NCBI RefSeq assembly: GCF_000473065.1
Contig: NZ_AXAZ01000061.1
Span: 1-51,146, forward strand
Source: Bradyrhizobium sp. WSM1743
Lineage (GTDB): Bacteria > Pseudomonadota > Alphaproteobacteria > Rhizobiales > Xanthobacteraceae
Direction of reading: 5' to 3'
DNA: 51,146 nucleotides
In this document: positions 26,501 to 34,352 of the stretch, piece by piece
How the letters are laid out: each line of letters starts with the position of its first letter
How positions within the stretch are numbered: position 1 is the first letter of the stretch
Made by a program: the position numbers and the translations under genes
The notes under the pieces: model-generated
The model's input: the letters and a program-made list of their open reading frames with translations, nothing else
Told to the model about the DNA's origin: nothing
Database searches by the model: none

Positions 26501-27286
26501 ATCGCCGATCAGCGCGATCTCGACATTGGTCTGGTCGATGTCGGACTTCTGCTTGATCGAGGCGACGTTCGGCGGCGCTGCGACGACCGCGTCCGCCAAG
26601 TCGAAATTGAGGTTGGCGTTGAAGACGAGCGTGAGCTTCTGCTCGTTGAGCACGGAGGAGACGCCGACGCCATCGGGCATCTCGAACACGAAGCGCACGA
26701 AGGTCGGCTGCACCGAGGCACGCACGCGGATCTGCGGACGTTTCTTGGCCTCGGCGGCGGCGCGCTGGGCGCGTAGCGCGCGCTCGGCCACGCGTGCGCG
26801 CTCGGCGAGTTCCTTGACCACGTCCATGGGCAGGCTGGGCGGCGGTCCCTTCCACCCCTCGGGCAAGAGGTCGACAAAGGTACGCTCGCCGGCGTTCATG
26901 GTGTTGACGGTGACGCGCCGCGCCAGCGACAGGCGGATGGCGCCGCCGTCAGGGTCGCGGCGGGCGGAGTTGACGTAGTCGGGCGCGCCTTCCGGAACCC
27001 GGTCGACGGGAACATCGACGGGCCGGTCGAAGCGGATGATGAGGATGGAGCCTGCGGTCGTCACCTCGGAGGGAACGTCCTCGCCGAGCTTGATGATCAG
27101 ACGGGCAAAGCCGCCGCCGGCGGAAAACGTCGCCTCGCCCCTTATCGGATCGGCTGCCCGGACCGGCGCCGCGAGGCCAATCAGGAAACAGGCCGCGAGC
27201 AAGGTCGCGCCGCGGACATGACGCGACAAGCCCCATGCCAATGCGCGAGCTCGCGACACAAATCCGGCGGCAGCCTCTCGCGCCAT
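23573..27286 (-). CDS. Very large secreted TPR-repeat protein in the flagellar cluster
   Basis: About 1237 residues from ATG 27286 (GGAAG ten bases upstream). Alternatives are ATG 27316 or TTG 27361; the TTG abuts a CtrA box. After a signal sequence (LLAACFLIGLAAPVRAAD) come a beta-rich N-terminal part, a Lys/Pro/Ala/Glu-rich linker (about 26000-26390), a second beta-rich part, and a long helical C-terminal half. The latter has TPR-like pairs (WKALAYARQGKWADAREKF; LSQLYAENGRYRDALTAART; RLAMVYLANRKPDMAITALR). It is probably periplasmic, scaffolding protein contacts. Its position between fliP and motE and the CtrA boxes upstream suggest a motility or cell-polarity role; this is inferred. Confidence 0.75.
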   Translation of the reverse strand: MAREAAAGFVSRARALAWGLSRHVRGATLLAACFLIGLAAPVRAADPIRGEATFSAGGGFARLIIKLGEDVPSEVTTAGSILIIRFDRPVDVPVDRVPEGAPDYVNSARRDPDGGAIRLSLARRVTVNTMNAGERTFVDLLPEGWKGPPPSLPMDVVKELAERARVAERALRAQRAAAEAKKRPQIRVRASVQPTFVRFVFEMPDGVGVSSVLNEQKLTLVFNANLNFDLADAVVAAPPNVASIKQKSDIDQTNVEIALIGDSDVHSFRDEKNYVVDVSFQPDKGKSAATREAAIAQMKPAGQGPAPAPEKPAAEKPKDAHREIAPPTSETIAREARIEVKPGAKPEAHAAMPVAEAPKPEPATEAAHAAEAPKEISKEAPNPAPAKPLVAEAPKEAVKEAAKEPVKESPKAAPAETPAAPQPAVASVDARRDSDGLRVTFPLQVSTPAAAFRRGDTVWLVFDTSKPVDVEAIRSKGGAMIGEVGRIPLDKGQAVRIRLTRPLVYSLTSEEVGKETNWMLTLADKIQATPLPLMMSRNITDPALANIAIPFANPGLLHKLTDPDAGDTLYVVTAQRPVRGFIKRQDLVDLSLLESAHGIAIRLNSDEVGVEVGSDKVILGKKGGLTLSPVDISAERAPTAVRPIFSPEGWRKGQSENFMVRQSELMTSISAVEPALRSLPRLDLAQFYMSRAMYHEAKAVTDVMLNDPLNKEESGALIMHAIASILIGRPAQGLKDLANPVIGNSHDSQLWKALAYARQGKWADAREKFKNVEFAIASLPLDIQRIVTMDAMRASLEVKDYPGASKRRSELEVVGVPPEAAPAFAVLRGRLAEALGHDKDALDDYQFAVASNDRPAAAEAKQLEVALRQKRDEIGKEEALRELETLSMTWRGDAIEVKTLQMLSQLYAENGRYRDALTAARTATRLQPNAEASRQAQDLASDLFTQIFLGPKGDELPPVEALGMFYEFRELTPIGRRGDELIRRLADRLASIDLLDQAAELLQYQVDHRLEGAARAQVAARLAMVYLANRKPDMAITALRASRISDLSGELRQQRLLLEARAQSDVGRHDLALDIVSNVSGREVLRLRSDIFWAARRWRESAEQIELYYGERFRDFKPLNAVEKSDIIRAAVGYALADDSIGLSRFREKYAPLMSESADRLAFDIASKPAAASSAEFAEIAKLAASVDTLDGFLREMKQRFPDATARGPSAPQAKDESDHTGSLPTIPVVRQIKMTR

Positions 27287-27361
27287 TGGCGGCATTTCTT
27301 CCAGTTCGGCGGTCATGCCGGCAATGGCGCCGGCGGTGCCGTCGACTGTAGGTCTCGCCAA

Positions 27362-27376
27362 TTAAGGACTTGTTAA
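27362..27376. promoter_or_regulatory. CtrA-type box, proximal to the large TPR gene
   Basis: TTAA-GGACTTG-TTAA is an exact TTAA-N7-TTAA match. It directly abuts the most upstream possible start codon (TTG 27361), and a TATAGC element lies just upstream on the minus strand, so it may act as a repressing site near the transcription start or show that the real start codon is further in. Confidence 0.6.
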
Positions 27377-27465
27377 TGCTATATCTTGATTTGCGCTGCG
27401 GGCAGCACGCCGTGCCGGACCGAGCGGGGGCCGATCGGCCAGTTTTGGATTTGAGACGCAGGCGG

Positions 27466-27480
27466 TTAATGAGTTGTTAA
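27466..27480. promoter_or_regulatory. CtrA-type box, distal
   Basis: TTAA-TGAGTTG-TTAA is a second exact match, 104 bases from the proximal box and about 180 bases upstream of ATG 27286. It lies just past the stop of the minus-strand secreted TPR gene (27517). Confidence 0.6.
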
Positions 27481-27516
27481 CACCTGCACCAGTGCCGTCG
27501 CGGTTGGTCAGTCCCT

Positions 27517-28389
27517 TCACGGCACCCCATAGCGGACAAAGTCCTCGCCGATTCCAGCGTCGATTCTTCTGGCCGCCGAGATATCGCTATTGCCGCCATC
27601 TCTGTCGCCGAGCTTGAATCTGGCTATCCCGCGACCGTAGAGCGCGCTCGCCAGCTTGGGCGCGAACCGCAGCGCCGAGTTGTAGTCATCGATAGCCGCG
27701 GAGAGCTGTCCCATTTTCAGATTGATCAGGGCTCGCGAGTCGTATGTTGCGGCATCGTTTGCTCCCGATCGAAGCGCCATGTCGCAGTCCTCCAGCGCAG
27801 CCTGCAAAGCGCCAAGCACGGCTCGGGCCCAACAACGTCCGCTCCACGCCGCCTCCAGCTTCGGGTCAAGGCGAATTGCCTCGTCATAGTCCTGCGCTGC
27901 ACGGTCGTACGCATTCCTCTTCAAGTGGGCTGCCGCACGGTTGGCAAAAGCAGCGCCATAGTTGGGGTTGAGCTTGAGCGCCTCCTCGAAAGCGCCAAGA
28001 GCGAGGTCGTGCGAGCCCGTTCTCAGATAGGCCACGCCGAGGTTGTTAAAGGCTTTCGCATAGTTCGGGTTAAGCCTGGTCGCTTCAACGAAATCCTTGA
28101 TCGCGCGTTCGTAGTCGGCTTTGGCGCTGTAGGCATTGCCCCTGTTGTTGTGGGCGACGGCGAAGCCGTTTGCGCTCCCCTCGCCCGCATCGATGAACGC
28201 CGTGCAGCCATCGATCCGAGCTTCGGGCGACACGCGATCTGAGCCGTTACACAGTTCAACATTCTTGAGTGAGCTGCCCTTCTTCGGCTTCTGCGCCAAG
28301 CTCGACGAACCCGACAGCACAACGACGAGAATGAGCATCACTGCCTTGATGACACCGGCTCTTGCGGTCATTTTCACACCAGCCGTCAA
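27517..28389 (-). CDS. Secreted tetratricopeptide-repeat protein
   Basis: 290 residues. A hydrophobic signal segment (VIKAVMLILVVVLSGSSSLA) precedes a Cys-containing lead (VELCNGSD, RIDGCTAF). At least five TPR units follow, each about 34 residues: AHNNRGNAYSAKADYERAIK, AFNNLGVAYLRTGSHDLALG, AFANRAAAHLKRNAYDRAAQ, a degenerate unit with WSGRCWARAV, TYDSRALINLKMGQLSAAID and ALYGRGIARFKLGDRDGGNS. TPRs bind peptides or partner proteins; no partner can be named. It shares the strand with the FecR gene 90 bases upstream and may be cotranscribed with it. Confidence 0.8.
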   Translation of the reverse strand: MTAGVKMTARAGVIKAVMLILVVVLSGSSSLAQKPKKGSSLKNVELCNGSDRVSPEARIDGCTAFIDAGEGSANGFAVAHNNRGNAYSAKADYERAIKDFVEATRLNPNYAKAFNNLGVAYLRTGSHDLALGAFEEALKLNPNYGAAFANRAAAHLKRNAYDRAAQDYDEAIRLDPKLEAAWSGRCWARAVLGALQAALEDCDMALRSGANDAATYDSRALINLKMGQLSAAIDDYNSALRFAPKLASALYGRGIARFKLGDRDGGNSDISAARRIDAGIGEDFVRYGVP

Positions 28390-28479
28390 ACTCCGCGAGT
28401 GAACGAAGCGCTAATGCCAGTCTATCTGCCCGGCCGGCGTTGCGCCGGCATCACGGCGGCTTCAGGTCAGGCAAACTTC

Positions 28480-29130
28480 TCAGCATCCCCGACAGATGTT
28501 GAGCCTGCGATCGGCGCTTCGATCGGGCCCCGGCGCCGCGGATGTCGGCGGCTTCCTCGGGAGCTTACTTTCGCCCTCTTCGATCAGGGTCGAAAATTTG
28601 ACTGACCCATCATCCAAAATCTCGATATGCGGCGTCGTGCCTCGGATCCCCAGCGTGGCGACGGGAGTATCGACCTTCATGTCACCGGTCTTGGCGACAC
28701 TGCCCGCGACAAAGGTGAACGTTCCCCTGGCGAGATTGAACAGGGTCGCATTGGACTTGCCGGCCGGCTCATACACATATTGATCCAACTCGATACGGGC
28801 GTTGTTCGATAGATTGAACGAGCTGCCGTCGGTAAAGTTGATTCCGACCCGGCCATCGGCCCCGGTCAGCACCACGTCACCGAGATATACGGGATCGCCT
28901 GTTTTAGCCCGGCCGGGCTCACCCGAGACATTCGCCTGAACGACCACTGCGCCCGCATGTTCGATCGTGACCGAGCCTGTGGCCGCCACCACCTTCCCGA
29001 TCGGTTTCAACGACGAGCTAGCGACGGCGGGCTTGGCGGAATCGATTTGCGCTTGAGCCGCACCCGGCAAGATATAGGCAAGCGCCAAGACAAAGCCGGT
29101 CGCCAAAACGGCTATCGTAGGTCTGCACAT
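28480..29130 (-). CDS. Secreted FecR-domain protein
   Basis: 216 residues from ATG 29130, with GGGAAGGG upstream. A signal peptide (about 1-27, ending GAAQAQ) leads to a FecR domain (about 45-170): GSVTIEHAG, GDPVYLGDVVLTGADGRVGI, FTDGSSFNLSNNARIELDQY, VDTPVATLGIRGT. In classical systems FecR relays ferric-siderophore signals to a sigma factor. Here there is no transmembrane relay segment and no sigma factor next to it, so it is one of the FecR-fold periplasmic proteins. The same domain, clearly related in sequence, begins the divergent VCBS-RTX gene. Confidence 0.82.
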   Translation of the reverse strand: MCRPTIAVLATGFVLALAYILPGAAQAQIDSAKPAVASSSLKPIGKVVAATGSVTIEHAGAVVVQANVSGEPGRAKTGDPVYLGDVVLTGADGRVGINFTDGSSFNLSNNARIELDQYVYEPAGKSNATLFNLARGTFTFVAGSVAKTGDMKVDTPVATLGIRGTTPHIEILDDGSVKFSTLIEEGESKLPRKPPTSAAPGPDRSADRRLNICRGC

Positions 29131-29499
29131 GATCCGCCCTTCCCGAGAAGATCTTGTCGCCATCGGCGGCCCATTTCTTGAGCCGCGAAGCGCAGCCACA
29201 ATAAATATAATTCTTGTTTAATTCGTTTAATCAGCCTAATTTACCGCAGCGCTACGGAAGCGCCACAAATTAACTACGTCTCGTTTGTCAATTTAATCAC
29301 TTTAGCGGGAGGGATACGCCGGGAATGGCATACGCGCTGCCGTCCCCGCGCAATGCGTCTCTCTGGATCACACTTGATGATTTCGGCGGGCAAGCCTTCG
29401 GCTGCCAGCGCTTAGGATATTTGTCCCTTGGCGAGGGTCGCCCCGAACAACCATGGCAGCACGCTGAGCCTGAATCGATCACCCAGGCGAGGTCGAGCC
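29131..29499. other. AT-rich divergent promoter region of the two FecR genes
   Basis: 369 bases without a gene. The centre (about 29198-29310) is markedly A/T-rich for this genome (runs such as AATAAATATAATTCTTGTTTAA). It contains two TTTAAT motifs at about 29215-29231 spaced too closely for a CtrA box. I assign no specific promoter. It probably drives both genes. Confidence 0.5.
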
Positions 29500-32400
29500 A
29501 TGTTGGTTGCATCCGGCGTCGAGATTGATAATGGGGCCGCCGCGGCCCTGCCCGTCCAGATCATTGGCCATATTCATACAGCGATCGGCTGCGGCACGCT
29601 CACGCGAGGCGGTGGCGTCGCCACGCAAGCCGTAGCCGGCGCGCCTGTCTATCGGGCTGACGTGATCGAGACCGATGCCGACGGACAGATCACGATTCGC
29701 TTCATCGACGGTACTTTCTTCAACATCTCCCGCGACACTCGCGTCGCGCTGAGCGAATTCGTCTTCGAAGTCGAAGGCGCGTCACCTACAGCCCTGTTCG
29801 ACGTGACCCGAGGAAGCTTCAGTTTCGTGCCAGGTCGGCTGGCAGAGACCGGGTCTCTCCAACTGAATACGCCGGTTGCAGGCATTCGCGCCCGGAGTCA
29901 CGCGGGCGGTTTCGGAATGCTGACGCTTGCAGCATTGACTTTCTCGGTCGCGGAGAATGCCGAGGCCGCAGACCCGGATGTCACATTCCTGGATGACGAC
30001 TCCATCACCTACAAGGACCTTGCGCACGGCGCATTTGAGCTCGTGACCAAGGAGCGGATCCCGCGGCACATCATCGTCGAAGATCCCGGCGAGACGATCG
30101 TCGTCAAGAAGGTGGGATCCACCATCAGTGTGAATCAGGTCACGAACACGGCCGCTCGTATGGACGAGTTGCGCGCCGCGCAGCAGGACCTGCTCGCCAA
30201 TCTGGAAGGACATGGGCCGCATGGCTCGAGCACACCTCCCTTCGTCAAGACCCAGTCACTGCAGCCGATCAATTTCATTCCGCCCGACGCGCCCGCGCTG
30301 CAGAATTTGCTGGCGCCTGTGTCACCATTCGTTATTCCCATTTTCGACCCTGTACCGCCGACGCTCAGCACCGGAGCGGGGCCAACCGAGCTCGATACGG
30401 TGGTGTTTGATACATTCACTGCGACGAGCGGAATTTTCGCTGCCAGCAGTACCAGCAGCGCCAAGCTGACCTTTGGCGTCATAGGGGCGACCGCCGGCGA
30501 GACGGTCCTCGGCGGAGTGACATACGATCTGTCAAAGCCAGGTCCGTACGGGACGCTCTACGTCAACAGTACGAGCGGCGCCTACACCTTCGTGCCTGAC
30601 AGCGTCGCGATCAACGCACTGAAGGCGCCCACGACCGACGCATTCGTTATCACGGTATCCGACGGCCTCAATTCTGCGAGTCAGACGTTCACGATCACCA
30701 TTAACGGTGTCAACGACGCTGCAATCATCTCCGGCACCACGACCGGCTCGATCATCGAGGCTGGCGGCATTGCCAATGGAACGCCCGGCACGCCGACTGC
30801 GACCGGAACCCTTTCCGATACCGACGTCGACGACCCGCCAAATACGTTCACCACAGTGAGCTCGCCAACAGCGAGCGCCGGTGGCTATGGCACGTTCACG
30901 ATGACGGCCGCCGGGGTGTGGACCTACACTCTGGACAACGCCAACGCGGCTGTGCAGAGGCTCAATGTCGGCGAGACGCTGACCGACAGCTTTACGGTGA
31001 CCACGATCGGAGGCACCGCCCAGGTGGTGACGATCACCATCCACGGAGCCAGTGACGCCGCGATCATCTCCGGCGCGACCACCGGCGCAGTGATCGAGGC
31101 TGGCGGCATCGCCAATGCAAGCCCCGGCACGCCCATCGCGACCGGCACCCTCACTGACATCGACGTCGACACGATCGCAAATGCCTTCACGGCAGTCGGC
31201 TCGCCGACGGCGAGCGCCGCCGGCTACGGCACCTTCACGATGACGGCTGCCGGCGTGTGGACCTACACGCTCGACAATGCCAACGCTGCCGTGCAGGCGC
31301 TCAATATCGGGGAGACGCTGACCGACACGTTCACAGTGACCACGCTGGACGGAACTGCCCAAGTGGTGACGGTCACCATCCATGGCACCAACGATGCTGC
31401 CATCGTTTCCGGCACCACGACCGGTTCGGTGACCGAGGCAGGCGGCATTGCCAATGCGACGCCCGGCAGCCCGAGCGCAATCGGTACGCTCTTTGCCGCC
31501 GACGTCGACAATGCGTCCAATACCTTCACAGCGGTGAGTTCGCCCAAGGCAAGCACGAATGGCTATGGCACCTTTACGTTAACTGCTGCCGGCGTGTGGA
31601 CCTACACGCTCGACAACGCCAGCGCGGCGGTGCAGGCTCTCAATGTCGGCGGCACGCTCAGCGACAGTTTCACTGTCACAACCCTCGACGGCACGCCGCA
31701 GGTGGTGACGATCACCATTCACGGCAGCAACGACGCGGCCATCATTTCCGGCACCACGACCGGCTCAGTGACCGAGGCAGGAACTTTCTCGCCCGGCGTT
31801 CCCATCGCGACCGGCACGCTCACCGATACAGACGTCGACAACGCGCCGAACACGTTCACCGCAGTCTCTTCGCAGAGTGCGAGTGACGGCGGATACGGCA
31901 CCTTCACGATGACTGCAGCCGGCGTATGGACTTACACTCTTGACAACAACAATAGCGTGGTTCAGGCGCTCGACGTCGCCGACACCTTGACCGACACTTT
32001 CACGGTAACCGCCATCGACGGTACGATGCAGACGGTGACCGTCGCCATTCATGGCGCCAGCGACGCAGACCCCAACGATTTTGACAACCTGGCCACCGGA
32101 TTCGTCGTGATCACCGATCCCCCGAACGTGTATGGAACGCCGGGGAGCGAAACCATCGCAGGCGGCGGCGACACGGGCCAGATTATCTACGCGGGCGCCA
32201 GCAGCGATACCGTCAACGGCACCGGCAAAGCCGACGTCCTCTATGGCGGCTCCGGCAATGACACGATCAAGGGCAACGATGGGAATGACGTCATCTATGG
32301 CGGCTCGGGCAACGATACAATCAACGGCAACAACGGCGCCGACACCATAACCGGTGGATTTGGTGCGGACCAACTCACCGGCAGCAATGGGAACGACCGT

Positions 32401-33600
32401 TTCGCATATTTGTTCGTAGCCGATTCCAACGCAAGCCAGTTCGACACCATCACCGACTTCGCATCGGGAGCGGACAAGATCGACTTGACCGCCTTTGGTG
32501 CGCTTGGGTTCGCCATCCTGGCGTTGAGCTCAACCAGCACGGCGGTGCCGGCACATACGATCGCCTGGCTCTATGACAGCGCGGCGAATGAAACCATCGT
32601 GTACGTCAATCCCACGGACCAGACCCTGCACATCGGCGATTCCAGTCTGCTCGAAGTCCATTTGCAGGGCATTGCAACCATCGACGCGTCGGAATTCATC
32701 CTGGCGCCGGCGGCGGCACCTGTGATGGCGGCTGCCGGCGAATTGCTCGACCTCACCGCAACCGCGCAGAGTGACGCCACCGCTGTGACAGTGACCACTT
32801 CCGGAGTCTCAACCGATGCCAGCAGCGGCGACGGCTCGCTTCTCGCTGAGGGGAGCTCGACAACCCAAACAACCGATCCGACCTACAGCCTCGATTCGAG
32901 CTGGGACCAGATTGGATGGACCGAATATTCCAGCCTCTCCAGTTCAGACGAGGTGCAAACGCTCGCGACCGAAACGCCCCGCAGTGACGCGGTAGCTCCC
33001 TCGGCGGGCGGACTGTCTACGATCGTGCAGCACATGGCCGCACCGACGGAGGCCAGCTTTGTCTTCGACCACTTGACGGGGCTCGACACAACCTTGGCAG
33101 TTGGCAAGAATGGCGCGATTGCCGGAGGTGGCCAGATGCCTGATATTGCCATCGCCGCGCTGAATTTTGCCCACAATGCCGCCGAACAGCACGCCGGGCG
33201 CGGGCTTGCGCTGGGGAACGATGCCGGCAATCACGTCGTCTCGCCCCCGGGAAACGCCGACCAGGCGGCTCATGCCCATGGTCGTAGCAGCGATGAAACG
33301 GCGGACACAGCGCTCAAACCAAGCCTTCAGAAGTCATCGATCGGAGACACCAGCCATTCGCCTGCAAGCGAGACACAGCAGCTCGGCGAGTCATTCCGAT
33401 TCAAGGATAACACTTCGCAAGGCTCACAGCACAGCGCAGTGCCGGATCATCTCTCAGACCTCGCCGGGCCTCACGACCACGCTGGAGGAGTCCACGGATC
33501 CGAGCCGGCGATCATGGCTGAAACATCTCCGCCCGAGGTTGATCCACATTATGGGGCAAGTACAGCTCACGGCCATGTGTTGCACGATCTGATGGTGTGA
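29500..33600 (+). CDS. Giant FecR-VCBS-RTX surface protein (probable type I-secreted adhesin)
   Basis: 1366 residues from ATG 29500 (GCGAGG upstream). The order is: a FecR domain (about 20-140: TDADGQITIRFIDGTFFNIS, VALSEFVFE, LNTPVAGIRAR); a linker and one divergent VCBS-like unit; four VCBS repeats (403-851, units of 113, 113, 113 and 110 residues, each with GTFTMTAAGVWTYTLDN-type cores); RTX nonapeptides (32245-32406: GGSGNDTIK, GNDGNDVIY, GGSGNDTIN and three more) that bind calcium; a DFASGADKIDLTAFG block; and a 370-residue low-complexity C-terminus. There is no N-terminal signal peptide. RTX plus VCBS is the plan of adhesins exported by type I systems. No ABC exporter, membrane-fusion or TolC gene lies in this window. 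A FecR domain on such a protein is notable. Confidence 0.85.
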   Translation: MLVASGVEIDNGAAAALPVQIIGHIHTAIGCGTLTRGGGVATQAVAGAPVYRADVIETDADGQITIRFIDGTFFNISRDTRVALSEFVFEVEGASPTALFDVTRGSFSFVPGRLAETGSLQLNTPVAGIRARSHAGGFGMLTLAALTFSVAENAEAADPDVTFLDDDSITYKDLAHGAFELVTKERIPRHIIVEDPGETIVVKKVGSTISVNQVTNTAARMDELRAAQQDLLANLEGHGPHGSSTPPFVKTQSLQPINFIPPDAPALQNLLAPVSPFVIPIFDPVPPTLSTGAGPTELDTVVFDTFTATSGIFAASSTSSAKLTFGVIGATAGETVLGGVTYDLSKPGPYGTLYVNSTSGAYTFVPDSVAINALKAPTTDAFVITVSDGLNSASQTFTITINGVNDAAIISGTTTGSIIEAGGIANGTPGTPTATGTLSDTDVDDPPNTFTTVSSPTASAGGYGTFTMTAAGVWTYTLDNANAAVQRLNVGETLTDSFTVTTIGGTAQVVTITIHGASDAAIISGATTGAVIEAGGIANASPGTPIATGTLTDIDVDTIANAFTAVGSPTASAAGYGTFTMTAAGVWTYTLDNANAAVQALNIGETLTDTFTVTTLDGTAQVVTVTIHGTNDAAIVSGTTTGSVTEAGGIANATPGSPSAIGTLFAADVDNASNTFTAVSSPKASTNGYGTFTLTAAGVWTYTLDNASAAVQALNVGGTLSDSFTVTTLDGTPQVVTITIHGSNDAAIISGTTTGSVTEAGTFSPGVPIATGTLTDTDVDNAPNTFTAVSSQSASDGGYGTFTMTAAGVWTYTLDNNNSVVQALDVADTLTDTFTVTAIDGTMQTVTVAIHGASDADPNDFDNLATGFVVITDPPNVYGTPGSETIAGGGDTGQIIYAGASSDTVNGTGKADVLYGGSGNDTIKGNDGNDVIYGGSGNDTINGNNGADTITGGFGADQLTGSNGNDRFAYLFVADSNASQFDTITDFASGADKIDLTAFGALGFAILALSSTSTAVPAHTIAWLYDSAANETIVYVNPTDQTLHIGDSSLLEVHLQGIATIDASEFILAPAAAPVMAAAGELLDLTATAQSDATAVTVTTSGVSTDASSGDGSLLAEGSSTTQTTDPTYSLDSSWDQIGWTEYSSLSSSDEVQTLATETPRSDAVAPSAGGLSTIVQHMAAPTEASFVFDHLTGLDTTLAVGKNGAIAGGGQMPDIAIAALNFAHNAAEQHAGRGLALGNDAGNHVVSPPGNADQAAHAHGRSSDETADTALKPSLQKSSIGDTSHSPASETQQLGESFRFKDNTSQGSQHSAVPDHLSDLAGPHDHAGGVHGSEPAIMAETSPPEVDPHYGASTAHGHVLHDLMV
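30706..32052 (+). repeat. Tandem VCBS-coding DNA repeats (339, 339, 339, 330 bases)
   Basis: Units begin at 30706, 31045, 31384 and 31723, each coding a start of the form G-x-x-DAAI(I/V)SG. The DNA is very similar between units (for example GTGTGGACCTACAC in the first three), so unequal recombination could change copy number. Confidence 0.85.
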
Positions 33601-33620
33601 CGTCTCAGGCCGATTGCGCT

Positions 33621-33818
33621 TCAATGTTGCTTGCTGGCGCCTTCCGGCGCCGAGGCGTTCGCTTCGTCGAGAGAAGATTCATGATCGTTGCCGTCGTCGC
33701 CTTCTGGCGGCGCTGCGTGCTGATGGCTTAGCGCGGATGTCCATGCGGACGTCATCGCCGCTATGAGCAGCCGGTTGACGGCCTCGATGACGCGTTCTGC
33801 TGCGGACGAGTAGTTCAT
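33621..33818 (-). CDS. Small acidic protein of unknown function
   Basis: 65 residues from ATG 33818, chosen because a perfect AGGAGG ribosome site stands just before it. The first half is amphipathic (AAERVIEAVNRLLIAAMTSA). The second half is acidic and His/Ala/Ser-rich (HQHAAPPEGDDGNDHESSLD). It is convergent with the giant VCBS gene, 20 bases from its stop. No family recognised. Bases 33819-34096 upstream show no further gene or clear promoter. Confidence 0.55.
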   Translation of the reverse strand: MNYSSAAERVIEAVNRLLIAAMTSAWTSALSHQHAAPPEGDDGNDHESSLDEANASAPEGASKQH

Positions 33819-34096
33819 GGCCTCCTCCTGCGCTGCCGATTGCGACTGGCCGAAGCGTAGGACGGTGCCTTGAGCGCCACTGTACGCCACTTCACACCTG
33901 CGCGCGTCAACTCATCGCAGTCTCAGAGGATGCCGCCTGCTTCGGCTGCATCCGCCGCGGGAGTGTGATCTGCTGCCTTGACGAGTTGCTGAGCGCGCGC
34001 ACTCACAACCTTCGGGGCGTTGCGGTTCGCGCGCGACTCTGAATCAGATGTGATCTCGGCGATGCAAATCGCATTGGTTAGCTTTGGGGGTAATCA

Positions 34097-34336
34097 ATGA
34101 GCGGAGAAGCCGGTTGCATTGTGTGTAGCAGGGAAAGAGCGGTCGTGGCGATCGTTCCGATCGCCAGAGGATATGCCCTGAAAACATATGAGTGTTCCTG
34201 TTGCCACAGCACCCTGCAGCTCGTGACGCGCGTCACAAAGGCGCCGCTGATCAAGCAGCAGGTCAATATCCTTCCTCGGGTGGAGAAGCAGTTGCGCCCG
34301 ACCGCTCGCAGGGTGCAACAGGCCTGCGCGAACTAG
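34097..34336 (+). CDS. Small zinc-ribbon-like protein
   Basis: 79 residues. Two cysteine pairs, C7-x-x-C10 and C33-x-x-C36, frame a short beta-rich segment (AVVAIVPIARGYALKTYEC), the spacing of a small zinc ribbon. A basic C-terminal tail follows (LPRVEKQLRPTARRVQQ). A TGGGGGT ribosome site precedes the ATG. It converges with motE, 16 bases away. Zinc binding is inferred from the spacing only; nucleic-acid or protein binding are both possible. Confidence 0.6.
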   Translation: MSGEAGCIVCSRERAVVAIVPIARGYALKTYECSCCHSTLQLVTRVTKAPLIKQQVNILPRVEKQLRPTARRVQQACAN

Positions 34337-34352
34337 CCACGCAAGGCGTCTC

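Noticed and set aside
29428..29499. An upstream TTG start for the giant FecR-VCBS-RTX gene
   Set aside because: It adds 24 residues without a ribosome site or domain, whereas ATG 29500 has GCGAGG upstream.
30532..31383. A 283-codon minus-strand frame within the VCBS repeats
   Set aside because: It merely mirrors the DNA repeat period of the VCBS units and has no domain.
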